Below are positions 18,926-26,417 of a DNA stretch of 33,023 nt, piece by piece. The position numbers and the translations under genes are program-made. Below the pieces are notes generated by a model. The model did no database searches. It was not told the origin of the DNA and worked only from the letters and a program-made list of their open reading frames with translations. The stretch lies in NCBI GenBank assembly GCA_013112585.1, contig JABFGH010000016.1, positions 69,330 through 102,352 on the forward strand. The letters run 5' to 3'. Every line of letters starts with the position of its first letter. The stretch's first letter is position 1. The stretch is from Ignavibacteriota bacterium. GTDB lineage: Bacteria > Bacteroidota > Ignavibacteria > Ignavibacteriales > Melioribacteraceae.

Positions 18926-19795
18926 ATGTTTTTTATAGTTGCGATAATTGCAGCAGTCGTTGCATTTTTTATTTTTACGGCGTCAAAAAAGAGCGGAAGG
19001 AAACAAGAGGCTACATTTTCAATTATCGGGATGATGGCTGCATTGGTTATCGCCGTAGTTCAGCTAGTTACCGTTGTTCCGGCAGGCACCGTAGGTGTTG
19101 TTGACTTTTTTGGTAATGTTAGCGATAACACACTAAAATCTGGTGTGAATATGGTAAACCCATTAGCCAAGGTTGTTAAATTCAGCATCAAAAAACAAGA
19201 GTTAAGAGAGGTTATGAATGTTCCTTCAAAAGAGGGACTAAATGTTCAGCTTGAAATTAGTCTTTTGTACAGGCTTGATCCCGACAATGCAAACATTATT
19301 TATAAAACCATTGGTCCAAATTATGTTGATATTATTTTAATCCCGCAGTTTCGTTCGGTGGTTAGAAGCGTGACTGCAAAATATGAAGCAAAGGCACTGT
19401 ACACAGCATCAAGGGAGCAATTAGCCGGACAAATTAAAACTGAACTATCTGACTTAGTTGGACCGGATGGAGTAGAGGTTGAGTCTGCCCCGCTGCGGCA
19501 AATTGAGCTGCCTTCAAGACTAACACAATCAATTGAAGAAAAACTTCAGGCAGAACAGGAAAGTCAAAGAATGGCGTTTGTGCTGAATAAAGAAAAACAA
19601 GAAGCTGATAGAAAAAGAATTGAAGCTGAAGGTATTCGAGATTTCCAAACTATTGTTTCAAAAGGTATTAACCAGGATTTACTACGCTGGAAAGGAATTG
19701 AAGCAACGGAAAAATTAGCTAACTCAACAAACTCCAAAATAGTTGTTATTGGATCCGGAAAAGATGGACTTCCATTAATACTTGGCGGCAGCTAA
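18926..19795 (+). CDS. Prohibitin-family SPFH/Band 7 membrane protein
   Basis: 289 aa. Two hydrophobic segments (about 2-19 and 33-54) anchor it. An SPFH/Band 7 domain follows (VVPAGTVGVVDFFG to about residue 190, with LEISLLYRLDPDNA), then a charged helical coiled-coil region (about 205-245, KLQAEQESQRMAFVLNKEKQ). The C-terminus ends in a Gly-rich GLPLILGGS. SPFH proteins form large oligomeric cages or microdomains in membranes and often regulate the FtsH protease. A GTGAGG sequence 5 bases before the ATG is a likely ribosome-binding site. It follows the nucleoside phosphorylase by 42 bases. Confidence 0.9.
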   Translation: MFFIVAIIAAVVAFFIFTASKKSGRKQEATFSIIGMMAALVIAVVQLVTVVPAGTVGVVDFFGNVSDNTLKSGVNMVNPLAKVVKFSIKKQELREVMNVPSKEGLNVQLEISLLYRLDPDNANIIYKTIGPNYVDIILIPQFRSVVRSVTAKYEAKALYTASREQLAGQIKTELSDLVGPDGVEVESAPLRQIELPSRLTQSIEEKLQAEQESQRMAFVLNKEKQEADRKRIEAEGIRDFQTIVSKGINQDLLRWKGIEATEKLANSTNSKIVVIGSGKDGLPLILGGS

Positions 19796-19859
19796 TTTTT
19801 AATTATGCCTGCTTATTGCAGACTTTTCTTTTTACTTTTTAATTTTTAATTGAGATAAA

Positions 19860-20222
19860 ATGGCTTCACCGAAAAAAATAAAACTGAACAAACAGGAATC
19901 ACTAACGATAGAATGGAATAACGGAATTACTCATACCATTCCTCTTTCCTACCTGCGTGATGAATCGCCCGATGCCGGCAATAAGGGCGAAACTATTCTC
20001 TGGACACATTACCAGCCGATGGAACAAGGACCTGATAAGCCGGGCAAATATGAAGTAGAAAAAATTGAACTCGTTGGTAATTATGCCTTGAACATTAAAT
20101 GGAAAGACGGCTATGATTACGGGATTTACTCTTTTGATTTGCTGGAAAAGTGGGGGAGGGAATTTGAGGTAAAGAACTCTCTTCCAAACTCTTTTGACCA
20201 CAATCACGGCGATAAGGACTAG
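19860..20222 (+). CDS. DUF971 (gamma-butyrobetaine hydroxylase-like N-terminal domain) protein
   Basis: 120 aa. The sequence LTIEWNNGITHTIPLSYLRD, then ESPDAGN, and later NYALNIKWKDGYDYGIYSFD and LLEKWG match the DUF971/GBBH-like N-terminal domain, a small beta-rich fold. In bacteria such stand-alone domains are often encoded near Mrp/ApbC-type iron-sulfur carriers, but none is visible here. The specific function is unknown. It lies 64 bases after the SPFH gene and ends at a bidirectional terminator. Confidence 0.88.
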   Translation: MASPKKIKLNKQESLTIEWNNGITHTIPLSYLRDESPDAGNKGETILWTHYQPMEQGPDKPGKYEVEKIELVGNYALNIKWKDGYDYGIYSFDLLEKWGREFEVKNSLPNSFDHNHGDKD

Positions 20223-20238
20223 TCTGGTTTGACAATAA

Positions 20239-20271
20239 AAAAGCCCAACTTTTTAAAAAAGTTGGGCTTTT
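20239..20271. terminator. Bidirectional intrinsic terminator between convergent genes
   Basis: AAAAGCCCAACTT pairs with AAGTTGGGCTTTT around an A/T-rich loop. The stem is flanked by A's on one side and T's on the other, so it can end transcripts of both the DUF971 gene (plus) and the tlpA-like gene (minus). Confidence 0.92.
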
Positions 20272-20286
20272 GGAATGTCAATTTTA

Positions 20287-20910
20287 TTATAACAATTTTT
20301 TTATCTCAGCAATGTAAGTGCTTTTTGGAACAAGCTGATCATAGCGCGCAACAAGATTTCCATTTTGATCAACAATAAATGAAGTAGGAATACTTCTGAT
20401 ACCGCCGTAATTGCTAACCAGTTTCAAATCACCAAGTGCAATTGGATAATTGATGTTGAACTCTTTCATAAACGGCTTAATGTCTTTAACCGTGCTTCCG
20501 TCTCTCGTTATGCCGTCAACCGAAATACCAATCACCTCAACCTTATCTCCAAATTCATTTTTAAGTTCAATCAGTTCGGGAATGCCTCTTCGGCATGGAC
20601 CACACCAAGTTGCCCAAAAATCTAAAATTACAATTTTGCCTTTATAATCAGCTAAACTTATTTGTCCCCCATCAACAGAGGGCAGTATAAATGCCGGTGC
20701 CGCCTGCCGTGCATCGGGTGATTCAGGAATATAATTCGGCGGGTATGGTCCTTGTTCAGCGCCTCCGTTAGTGTTGTTCACCATAAAAACAATTAAAACA
20801 ACGGTTAAAAACAATCCTGTGTAAATCCAATTTTTTTGTCTTTTGGTAAGCGCATTAAAAGAAAAACCGGTGTTCTCTTTTTGGTCTTTCTCACTTTTAT
20901 GTTGGGTCAT
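20287..20910 (-). CDS. TlpA/ResA-like membrane-anchored thioredoxin
   Basis: 207 aa. A single membrane segment (about residues 28-44) follows a polar, Lys-rich N-terminus, so the thioredoxin fold should face the periplasm. The active site is WCGPC (Cys103, Cys106) in FWATWCGPCRRGIPEL. The cis-Pro region reads IRSIPTSFIVDQNG. TlpA/ResA-type proteins reduce disulfides of apocytochromes c or other envelope proteins. It is the last gene of a three-gene minus-strand set with a CxxC protein and a small membrane protein, 60 bases after the former. A role in cytochrome maturation would fit the multiheme cytochrome upstream but is inference. Confidence 0.93.
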   Translation of the reverse strand: MTQHKSEKDQKENTGFSFNALTKRQKNWIYTGLFLTVVLIVFMVNNTNGGAEQGPYPPNYIPESPDARQAAPAFILPSVDGGQISLADYKGKIVILDFWATWCGPCRRGIPELIELKNEFGDKVEVIGISVDGITRDGSTVKDIKPFMKEFNINYPIALGDLKLVSNYGGIRSIPTSFIVDQNGNLVARYDQLVPKSTYIAEIKKLL

Positions 20911-20970
20911 TATTAATTTTCCGAATTTTTATTTACAAAATACAAATTATAGTAATCTAAAAAATGGAAT

Positions 20971-21189
20971 TTATTTTCTATTAAGCTGATTGAGGTCTAA
21001 TATAAACTTTTGAATGTCTTCATCGCTGAAACCCTTTTCCAATGCGGCATCTTTTAAGCTTCCCCAAATCGGTTCCCCGCAGCGCAAACATCTAATCCCC
21101 TTTTTTCTTAGGTAGGTAACTGACTCCGGAAGTATATTTACTAAATCTTCACTTTCAATTTCAGGTGTAAAATTAATTTTCTTCTTCAT
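20971..21189 (-). CDS. Small DUF1858-like CxxC redox protein
   Basis: 72 aa from the ATG at 21189; a TTG at 21195 is also open. ESEDLVNILPESVTYLRKKG, then IRCLRCGEPIWGSLKDAA resembles the DUF1858 domain, a small helical domain with a CxxC redox motif often linked to hybrid-cluster or other redox proteins. The cysteines are in CLRC. It has no signal peptide and is therefore predicted cytoplasmic. It starts 6 bases after the upstream small membrane protein's stop and precedes the TlpA-like gene, suggesting a redox operon. Family assignment is by resemblance only. Confidence 0.72.
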   Translation of the reverse strand: MKKKINFTPEIESEDLVNILPESVTYLRKKGIRCLRCGEPIWGSLKDAALEKGFSDEDIQKFILDLNQLNRK

Positions 21190-21195
21190 TTTCAA

Positions 21196-21393
21196 TTACA
21201 TTTTTTTCTTTGAAGGAAAAACAAATACGAGTCCGATTAATCCTCCGTAAAGTGTAGAAACCACCGGGCTGCTAGTAATTGCGCAGGACCCGCTATTACA
21301 TCCGATGAAGTAATAATAGCCGTAACCGATAACCGCCCCTAAGCCAACGCCTAAAAGAAGTTTATAAATATTTATTGATTTCAAGTATTTCAT
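21196..21393 (-). CDS. Small membrane protein, DUF6132-like
   Basis: 65 aa. It contains two hydrophobic segments (about 12-30 and 44-60) and, between them, FIGCNSGSCAITSSPVVSTL. The pattern GC-x-SG-x-C-xI-TS is characteristic of the small DUF6132-type membrane proteins of Bacteroidota. The paired cysteines in the loop suggest redox or metal chemistry. It is the first gene of the minus-strand set that ends with the TlpA-like thioredoxin. The function is unknown. Confidence 0.75.
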   Translation of the reverse strand: MKYLKSINIYKLLLGVGLGAVIGYGYYYFIGCNSGSCAITSSPVVSTLYGGLIGLVFVFPSKKKM

Positions 21394-21808
21394 TTATCTC
21401 TTCTCAAAATTTTTATTTTAATTATATAATTGTTCGTGCTCAAAAAACATCTTAAAGTTTAATGGCTAGTAATTAAGTTAACCCACAGATTTGGAGGCTG
21501 TGTAAAAATCGCTAAAACCGTACTCCCCGGCGCATATATTGAAACGGTAATATAAATTATTTGCTTTTTACTCCTATTCCCGCGATTGAAATCGTGGGTT
21601 AATACGCTTTTCAATATTTAACACAGACCTTAAAGGTCGTAACAATTACGTTGTCACGGCAATTAGAAAATCGCGGCAAAAAACTTCCTGCATAAAACAA
21701 TTTGTAAAAAGTAAGATGAAAGATAAATCTAAAAGATTCAATTGTTGCTCTTAAGTAATTCATTTAATAATTTTGTGGTCTTACTAAATGGAAAATCGGA
21801 GACTTTAT
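21394..21808. other. Intergenic region with several short palindromes
   Basis: About 400 bases between the divergent small membrane protein and the orphan gene. It should contain both promoters. It also holds hairpin CCCGCGAT/ATCGTGGG (21579-21598, one G-T pair), GACCT-TAA-AGGTC (21626-21638) and a CCACAG/CTGTG pair (about 21481-21503). I see no protein gene. The cluster of short palindromes looks like degenerate repeat debris. Confidence 0.5.
21579..21598. repeat. Short palindromic hairpin (REP-like)
   Basis: CCCGCGAT and ATCGTGGG form an 8-bp stem (one G-T pair) with a 4-base loop. There is no adjacent T-run and no gene ends here, so it is not an obvious terminator. Confidence 0.5.
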
Positions 21809-22600
21809 ATGCCAGAATTTGAAAAACATTTATACATGATTGTGTTCCCAATAAACGCTTTAGTTGCATCGCAGTTGGAGCCTGAAAAATTTGGCGAGCA
21901 TTATACAATGGGAAGCGCAAAACACTTTAGCGGTAAAGTTATTTTTGCCGAACTGGATATTAATTTTAGAAATGATTTTTTTGATATTGATAAATATTTA
22001 GAAGCTACAGTTCCTCACCCCGATGGATCACCTAAAAAGACAAAGTTTATTAGCTCCTACAACGTGCTGGAACATATAGACCTTGCCGCAATAAAAAAAT
22101 TATTTTTATGTACTAGAAACGGTAAAGTGCTTCCGATTGAACCTGCAGAATACACAGCTTACAACGAACCGGGCTTGATAAGAATCTTTCAGGAAATTGC
22201 CCCGCTTGAAACTTTGGTGGCTACAAATAAAGACCAAAGGGATTTCGGGAGATTTATTACAACCGAAACAAAATCTAAAGGTGCGCCTAAAATTTGCTTT
22301 ACTCAAGTTGATTTTAATATCGATCAATTTTTTGAAAGTAATAGGAATAGAGAAATTTTTAATATCGATTTACCGGGCGTTAATCCATATAGATTTTACG
22401 ATTGTATTGTTGAGCTTAAAGATAAGCCTGAAAAAACAACTAAAACTATTAGTCTGGGCAGCCTGCTTAAAGATATTTCATACAAATTTTTACGTCATGG
22501 ATTTTGGTTTGCCGCAGGTGATGAACTGAAGTTTTTCCCAATGCCTTCGGAAACAGAACTTGAGAACAAATACTATTACTGGTGGAAATTTGTTAGATAA
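21809..22600 (+). CDS. Conserved-looking hypothetical protein
   Basis: 263 aa from the ATG at 21809, chosen because GGAG lies 7 bases upstream; an in-frame ATG at 21788 would give 270 aa. I do not recognise a family. The protein has no signal peptide or membrane segment, is of mixed charge, and ends in an aromatic-rich stretch (ENKYYYWWKFVR). Features include MIVFPINALVASQLEPEKFG, HYTMGSAKHFSGKVIFAELD and repeated short beta-like segments. A strong terminator follows, and codon use looks like that of the neighbours, so it is likely a real, single gene. It stands between two repeat-rich intergenic regions. Confidence 0.75.
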   Translation: MPEFEKHLYMIVFPINALVASQLEPEKFGEHYTMGSAKHFSGKVIFAELDINFRNDFFDIDKYLEATVPHPDGSPKKTKFISSYNVLEHIDLAAIKKLFLCTRNGKVLPIEPAEYTAYNEPGLIRIFQEIAPLETLVATNKDQRDFGRFITTETKSKGAPKICFTQVDFNIDQFFESNRNREIFNIDLPGVNPYRFYDCIVELKDKPEKTTKTISLGSLLKDISYKFLRHGFWFAAGDELKFFPMPSETELENKYYYWWKFVR

Positions 22601-22609
22601 AAATTTTTG

Positions 22610-22673
22610 TCAGTCTGAGCTCGCTTACCGAAAGGAAACGTTCTCGAACCTGCCTGCTGAAAACAGGGACTGA
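22610..22673. repeat. REP-like inverted element after the orphan gene
   Basis: TCAGTC (22610-22615) is the inverse of GACTGA (22668-22673). The left part reads GTCAGTCTGAGCTCG, similar to dispersed palindromic repeats of the CTGAGC...TCGAA kind found in many Bacteroidota. The inner part is imperfect. Confidence 0.45.
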
Positions 22674-22694
22674 TAATAAAAGTTATTAACACTT

Positions 22695-22724
22695 AAAGGC
22701 GGATCAATAGATTCGCCTTTTTTT
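22695..22724 (+). terminator. Intrinsic terminator of the orphan gene
   Basis: AAAGGCGGAT (22695-22704) pairs with ATTCGCCTTT (22711-22720, one G-T pair) around a 6-base loop and is followed by TTTT on the plus strand. Confidence 0.85.
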
Positions 22725-22730
22725 ATGGAA

Positions 22731-22856
22731 GAAAAAGAAAAGCAGAATGTAGAAGTGTAGGAGTGTAGGAGTATAAGGTGGAGACTTCGCTAAAGCGCAC
22801 AATAAAGGTGGGTGAGTATGCCGCCTAACTGCGGCGGCATGTATCGAAACAACCGT
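22731..22856. repeat. Imperfect direct repeat, copy A
   Basis: This copy matches 23011-23137. Shared blocks are CAGAATG, GTAGAAGTGTAGGAGT, GGAGACTTCG, CAAAGGTGG/TAAAGGTGG and GAGTATGCCGCC, then GGCGGCATGTATCGAAA. It includes a hairpin ATGCCGCC/GGCGGCAT (22818-22840) with loop TAACTGC. It has no coding signal. Confidence 0.75.
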
Positions 22857-23010
22857 CCCAATTACTGGTTTCTTGATACTGGATTCCTGTTTTTCTCTTT
22901 GCGGCTTTGTGTTAATGGCTTTTTCAATGCTGCACCGGCTTCGGTACTAAAAAACAACTCAGCCTCCTTGGTGGTGAAAGGTGAAAAGGCAGAAGGAAAA
23001 GGCAAAAGTG

Positions 23011-23137
23011 AAAAAAGAAAAACAGAATGAAGGAGTGTAGAAGTGTAGGAGTATAGAATGGAGACTTCGGTAAAAACGAGCAGCAAAGGTGGTTGAGTAT
23101 GCCGCCGTAGTTTGGCGGCATGTATCGAAATCACCGT
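23011..23137. repeat. Imperfect direct repeat, copy B
   Basis: The second copy of the element at 22731-22856, about 280 bases downstream. Its hairpin stem (23099-23121) is identical to that of copy A, but the 7-base loop is GTAGTTT instead of TAACTGC. Downstream lie repeated GGATTCTTG/GATACTGG-like words (about 23171-23250), which also occur after copy A near 22870-22890. Confidence 0.75.
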
Positions 23138-23254
23138 CATGGTCACCCGCCAACAATAACAGTGGGCAGGCTTGATTCTGGATTCTTGGTTCACGCCAAA
23201 AATACCGGCGGGCAAGCTGAATTCTTGATACTTGATGCTGGATTCTTGCTCTTT

Positions 23255-23334
23255 TCTTTGCGGCTTGGCGGCTTGTGGTAAAAAGCTTTTTACCACAAGG
23301 GCACGAAGATAAAAATGTACAAAGACCGCAAAGA
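23255..23334. repeat. Inverted-repeat element with 28-bp perfect palindrome
   Basis: CTTGTGGTAAAAAG (23272-23285) is followed directly by its exact reverse complement (23286-23299). Outer arms TCTTTGCGG (23255-23263) and CCGCAAAGA (23326-23334) are also exact inverse copies. A related CTCTTTGCGGCTTTGTG lies near 22895-22915. It lies about 50 bases past the carboxypeptidase stop and has no T-run on that strand, so it is not a normal terminator. Confidence 0.75.
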
Positions 23335-23386
23335 GAAGATTCTAAAGCTTTTCGATTAAGTAAGTCATTCATTGTTTCGCCTTATT

Positions 23387-25234
23387 TTATTTAAGCAAAA
23401 CCATTCCCTTTGAAACAGAGAACTCTCCTGAAATAAGCTGGTAATAATAAACCCCGCTTGATATTTGTCCGCCGAGAGCAGAGACATCAAAAACAACCTC
23501 ATGCTGCCCTGAACCAAGGCGGTTATCTACTAAAACCTTAACAAGTTCGCCAAGTGCATTAAACACCCTTAGCTGCACCTTTGCCGGCTTGGTAAGTGAA
23601 AACCGAATTGTTGTTGACGGGTTAAACGGATTAGGATAATTTTGATAAAGGACAAATTCCGAAGGCACTATTTCTTCATCAATACCAGTTGCCGGACCTC
23701 TGTAAATGATTCTAAATGCATCTGCGGTAACAAGTCCGGAAGCGCTATCACTAATTGTTATGGAGATTTGACCCGATTGGCTAAGCGCTGCCTCGGTTAA
23801 AAAATTCCACTGCCCGCCGTTGGTTGTTTGTGTTTTTATTACGTTAAAATTTTCTCCGCCTGCATTTATTTTATAATTAACATCAAATGCACTGCTGCTT
23901 GATGATGTCCACCAGCCGTAAATATCGTATAAGCCGGATTCTAATGTGCCGGTATTGTAAGTAATAGTATTGTTCCCCGAACCTGCATTCGTCCAGAGAA
24001 AATCCTCACCGAAAAATTCTAATCCGGTAGATTGTGTATTCCAAAGCCCGCTTGCGAGTGCATCATCATTATCTAAAATTAAATGTTTCGGATGTGATAA
24101 TTTTAAGTATTCCCCTATTGAATAAACAAGCCTGTAACCGAGTTCATATAAGTTTTCGTTAGTAACCCAAATATCGCTGGAATATTGATCATAAGGTGTT
24201 TCATAGGTTAGTGCCATAACCTCTTCGCCATGATTGCTCCATAGCCACCCTTCGGGAAAGTAAGGCTGCAGATCAGATTCTCTAAAATCGGGTTGAAAGA
24301 AATATGGATTATCGGAGGCATTTAAATTTGCAAACTGATATTGTCTTGAGTAAAAATAATCAGACGTTGAACCGGGAGTATGAATGAAAAAGGTGCAGTA
24401 GGAAGATGCCTGGGAGTGAAGGTTTTGAAAAACCGAAACAACTTTTTCATTATTAATTTCTGTTAATCTATTTTTTAATGCTAATACCGCCGCCGGTGTC
24501 TGGTTATCCGGCTTGTTCCATTGGCGTTCTAAATCTATACCGTCAAAATTTGTTCTAGACCGCCCAAAATAAACTCCATCGGGATTAACAAACGGAATGC
24601 AATGAAAAATAATATTCTCCCTGTAATATTGAATTACTTCATCATTGCTCAAAAGTTTTTGAATAACTCCGTCGAAATGAAATGAACTTGGTGTTTCGCC
24701 CGGGTGCGTTCTTGCATGTATCCAAACTCTAAATTTATTTTCGTCCGGCACTGTGGTATCGGTAATTATTATCTCCTGCATTGGGAAGTTCTGTCCGGAG
24801 TAACCGACAGTATCTACCTCAGCAAATTGATTTTCTTTCCATTCACTAATTCTTGTCTGCAAATAACTATAAGTGTAAGGAGTATAGTAGGCAACGTAAA
24901 CAGTGTCCTGCAAAAATGTTTTTTGAAAAACATTAATTTGCGGACTTTCGAAAGGTGAAAATCTTTGAAAATTAATATTGTCGTAAGAGTACATTGGTCT
25001 GTTAACATCGGTAGTAGAAACCTTTACACTTATATATTTATTTTTAACCCCGGCGATGCCGAAGTAAAACCATCTGCCGCCAACATCACTTTTTGTTGTA
25101 ACGGTGTAGTTAATAGAATCCGTGGTTGAAACAGTATTAATATTTCCGCTTTCAAAATCAGCAAAAAAAGTTACTTGCGAGAAAACACTTGTTGAAATAA
25201 ACAGGGCGAGCAATAAATGGAATAAGAATTTCAT
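23387..25234 (-). CDS. Secreted M14 zinc carboxypeptidase with golvesin-like domain and type IX sorting domain
   Basis: 615 aa. A signal peptide ends near residue 20 (FISTSVFSQ). After an N-terminal beta domain, an M14 domain (about 125-375) has zinc ligands His177 and Glu180 (ARTHPGETPS), His273 (QNLHSQ), NPDG (217-220) and candidate catalytic Glu345 (TYETPYD), resembling the cytosolic-carboxypeptidase-like M14 branch. The motif usually read as DLNR is DLER (234-237). Residues about 385-510 resemble a golvesin C-terminal/xanthan-lyase-like beta domain (YDIYGWWTSSSSSA, VTADAFRIIY). The last 80 residues form a type IX sorting domain (NYPNPFNPSTTI). It should act outside the cell; substrate unknown. 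Gene order suggests it stands alone downstream of prfA, 35 bases away. Confidence 0.9.
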   Translation of the reverse strand: MKFLFHLLLALFISTSVFSQVTFFADFESGNINTVSTTDSINYTVTTKSDVGGRWFYFGIAGVKNKYISVKVSTTDVNRPMYSYDNINFQRFSPFESPQINVFQKTFLQDTVYVAYYTPYTYSYLQTRISEWKENQFAEVDTVGYSGQNFPMQEIIITDTTVPDENKFRVWIHARTHPGETPSSFHFDGVIQKLLSNDEVIQYYRENIIFHCIPFVNPDGVYFGRSRTNFDGIDLERQWNKPDNQTPAAVLALKNRLTEINNEKVVSVFQNLHSQASSYCTFFIHTPGSTSDYFYSRQYQFANLNASDNPYFFQPDFRESDLQPYFPEGWLWSNHGEEVMALTYETPYDQYSSDIWVTNENLYELGYRLVYSIGEYLKLSHPKHLILDNDDALASGLWNTQSTGLEFFGEDFLWTNAGSGNNTITYNTGTLESGLYDIYGWWTSSSSSAFDVNYKINAGGENFNVIKTQTTNGGQWNFLTEAALSQSGQISITISDSASGLVTADAFRIIYRGPATGIDEEIVPSEFVLYQNYPNPFNPSTTIRFSLTKPAKVQLRVFNALGELVKVLVDNRLGSGQHEVVFDVSALGGQISSGVYYYQLISGEFSVSKGMVLLK

Positions 25235-25269
25235 AGCATTATTTTTTTGTTTCGAGATTTTGCGTTTTA

Positions 25270-26340
25270 TCAGTTGGCTTTAAGTTTTTCAGTTGTATCG
25301 GCTATTTTAATTTTTTCAATCAGCTCGTATAAATCTCCTTCCATAATATTCGAAAGGTTATAAAGCGTTAAGCCAATTCTGTGATCGGTTACTCTGTTTT
25401 GCGGAAAATTATAGGTTCTGATTTTATCACTTCTATCGCCGCTTTTAACAACCGATTTTCTTTGAGCAGCAATTTCGTCAGTCTGCTCTTGCTGTTTAGC
25501 GTCATACAGTCTGGTTTTAAGTACCTTCATTGCCTTCTGGCGATTTTTAAGCTGAGATCTTTCATCCTGGCATTGAACGACTATTCCGGTTGGAATATGA
25601 GTAATGCGAATAGCCGTTTCAACTTTATTAACATTTTGCCCGCCTGCACCGCCTGCTCTATAAACATCAATCCGTAAATCATTAGGGTCAACATCAACTT
25701 GAACATCTTCGGCTTCGGGCATAACCACAACCGATGCTGCGGATGTATGCACTCTCCCGCTTCCTTCGGTAGCCGGAACCCGCTGCACCCGATGAACGCC
25801 GCTTTCAAACTTTAGATCGCCGTAAACTCCTTTGCCGGTTAAGCTAAACACAGCTTCTTTAATTCCGCCCATACCGGAATCGTTGATATCAATAATTTCT
25901 TCTTTCCACCCTTTTAGCTCCGCAAACCTGCTGTACATTCTAAACAAATCGCCGGCAAATAAACCTGCTTCGTCCCCGCCGGTACCGGCTCTTACTTCAA
26001 CAATAACATCTTTATTATCATCGGGGTCTTTTGGAATAAGCATCATTTTAATTTTTTCTTCAAACTGCGCTTTTTCTTCTTTGAGCGATTCCAGTTCCTC
26101 CTCTGCCATTTCAACTAATTCGTCATCTTCGCCTGCATCAATTACTTCCTGATTGCCTTCAATATTGTTCACGATACTCATATATTTTTGGTAGGCACTT
26201 ACAATTTCGCTAAGGTCGCTTCTCTCTTTAGAAAGTTTAATCAACTTGCTTTGATTAGACATCACTTCGGGATCGGATAATTCTTCGTTTATCTTATCAA
26301 ATTTTTCTTTTACTTCTTTTAATTTTCCAATAAAATCCAT
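25270..26340 (-). CDS. prfA: Peptide chain release factor 1
   Basis: 356 aa, normal for RF1. It releases the finished polypeptide at UAA and UAG. The catalytic GGQ motif is at 233-235 ([16 protein letters not shown]). The codon-recognition tripeptide is PAT (189-191, RVPATEGSG), which marks RF1; RF2 has SPF. The first 100 residues are the helical domain 1. No frameshift site is present, as expected for RF1. It lies 77 bases downstream of the glycosyltransferase gene on the same strand. Confidence 0.97.
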   Translation of the reverse strand: MDFIGKLKEVKEKFDKINEELSDPEVMSNQSKLIKLSKERSDLSEIVSAYQKYMSIVNNIEGNQEVIDAGEDDELVEMAEEELESLKEEKAQFEEKIKMMLIPKDPDDNKDVIVEVRAGTGGDEAGLFAGDLFRMYSRFAELKGWKEEIIDINDSGMGGIKEAVFSLTGKGVYGDLKFESGVHRVQRVPATEGSGRVHTSAASVVVMPEAEDVQVDVDPNDLRIDVYRAGGAGGQNVNKVETAIRITHIPTGIVVQCQDERSQLKNRQKAMKVLKTRLYDAKQQEQTDEIAAQRKSVVKSGDRSDKIRTYNFPQNRVTDHRIGLTLYNLSNIMEGDLYELIEKIKIADTTEKLKAN

Positions 26341-26417
26341 TCTTTCCTCAAAATTTAGAGCGGTAAATATAGTAAAGTTAGTAATGAAAAACTAAGCAGA
26401 TTGCTTTCACGCTCCGC

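Larger units (their letters stand above)
22601..23386. other. Repeat-rich non-coding region
   Basis: 785 bases without a credible gene. From left to right it holds the REP-like element, the orphan gene's terminator, direct-repeat copy A, a purine-rich stretch (GGTGAAAAGGCAGAAGG, 22975-23020), copy B, short GGATTCTTG-type words and the palindromic element. Open frames here translate to low-complexity, repeat-derived sequence. Confidence 0.65.

Noticed and set aside
22812-23030. Open frame of 72 codons on the plus strand
   Set aside because: It runs through direct-repeat copy A and a purine-rich stretch. The translation is low-complexity and lacks domain features, so it is repeat-derived.
22731-23137. 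Possible CRISPR array
   Set aside because: There are only two long, diverged copies about 280 bases apart; no short regular repeats, spacers or cas genes.
22862-23296. Open frame of 144 codons on the minus strand
   Set aside because: It covers repeat copy B and the palindrome, with Ser/Phe/Leu-rich translation and no ribosome-binding site or family resemblance.
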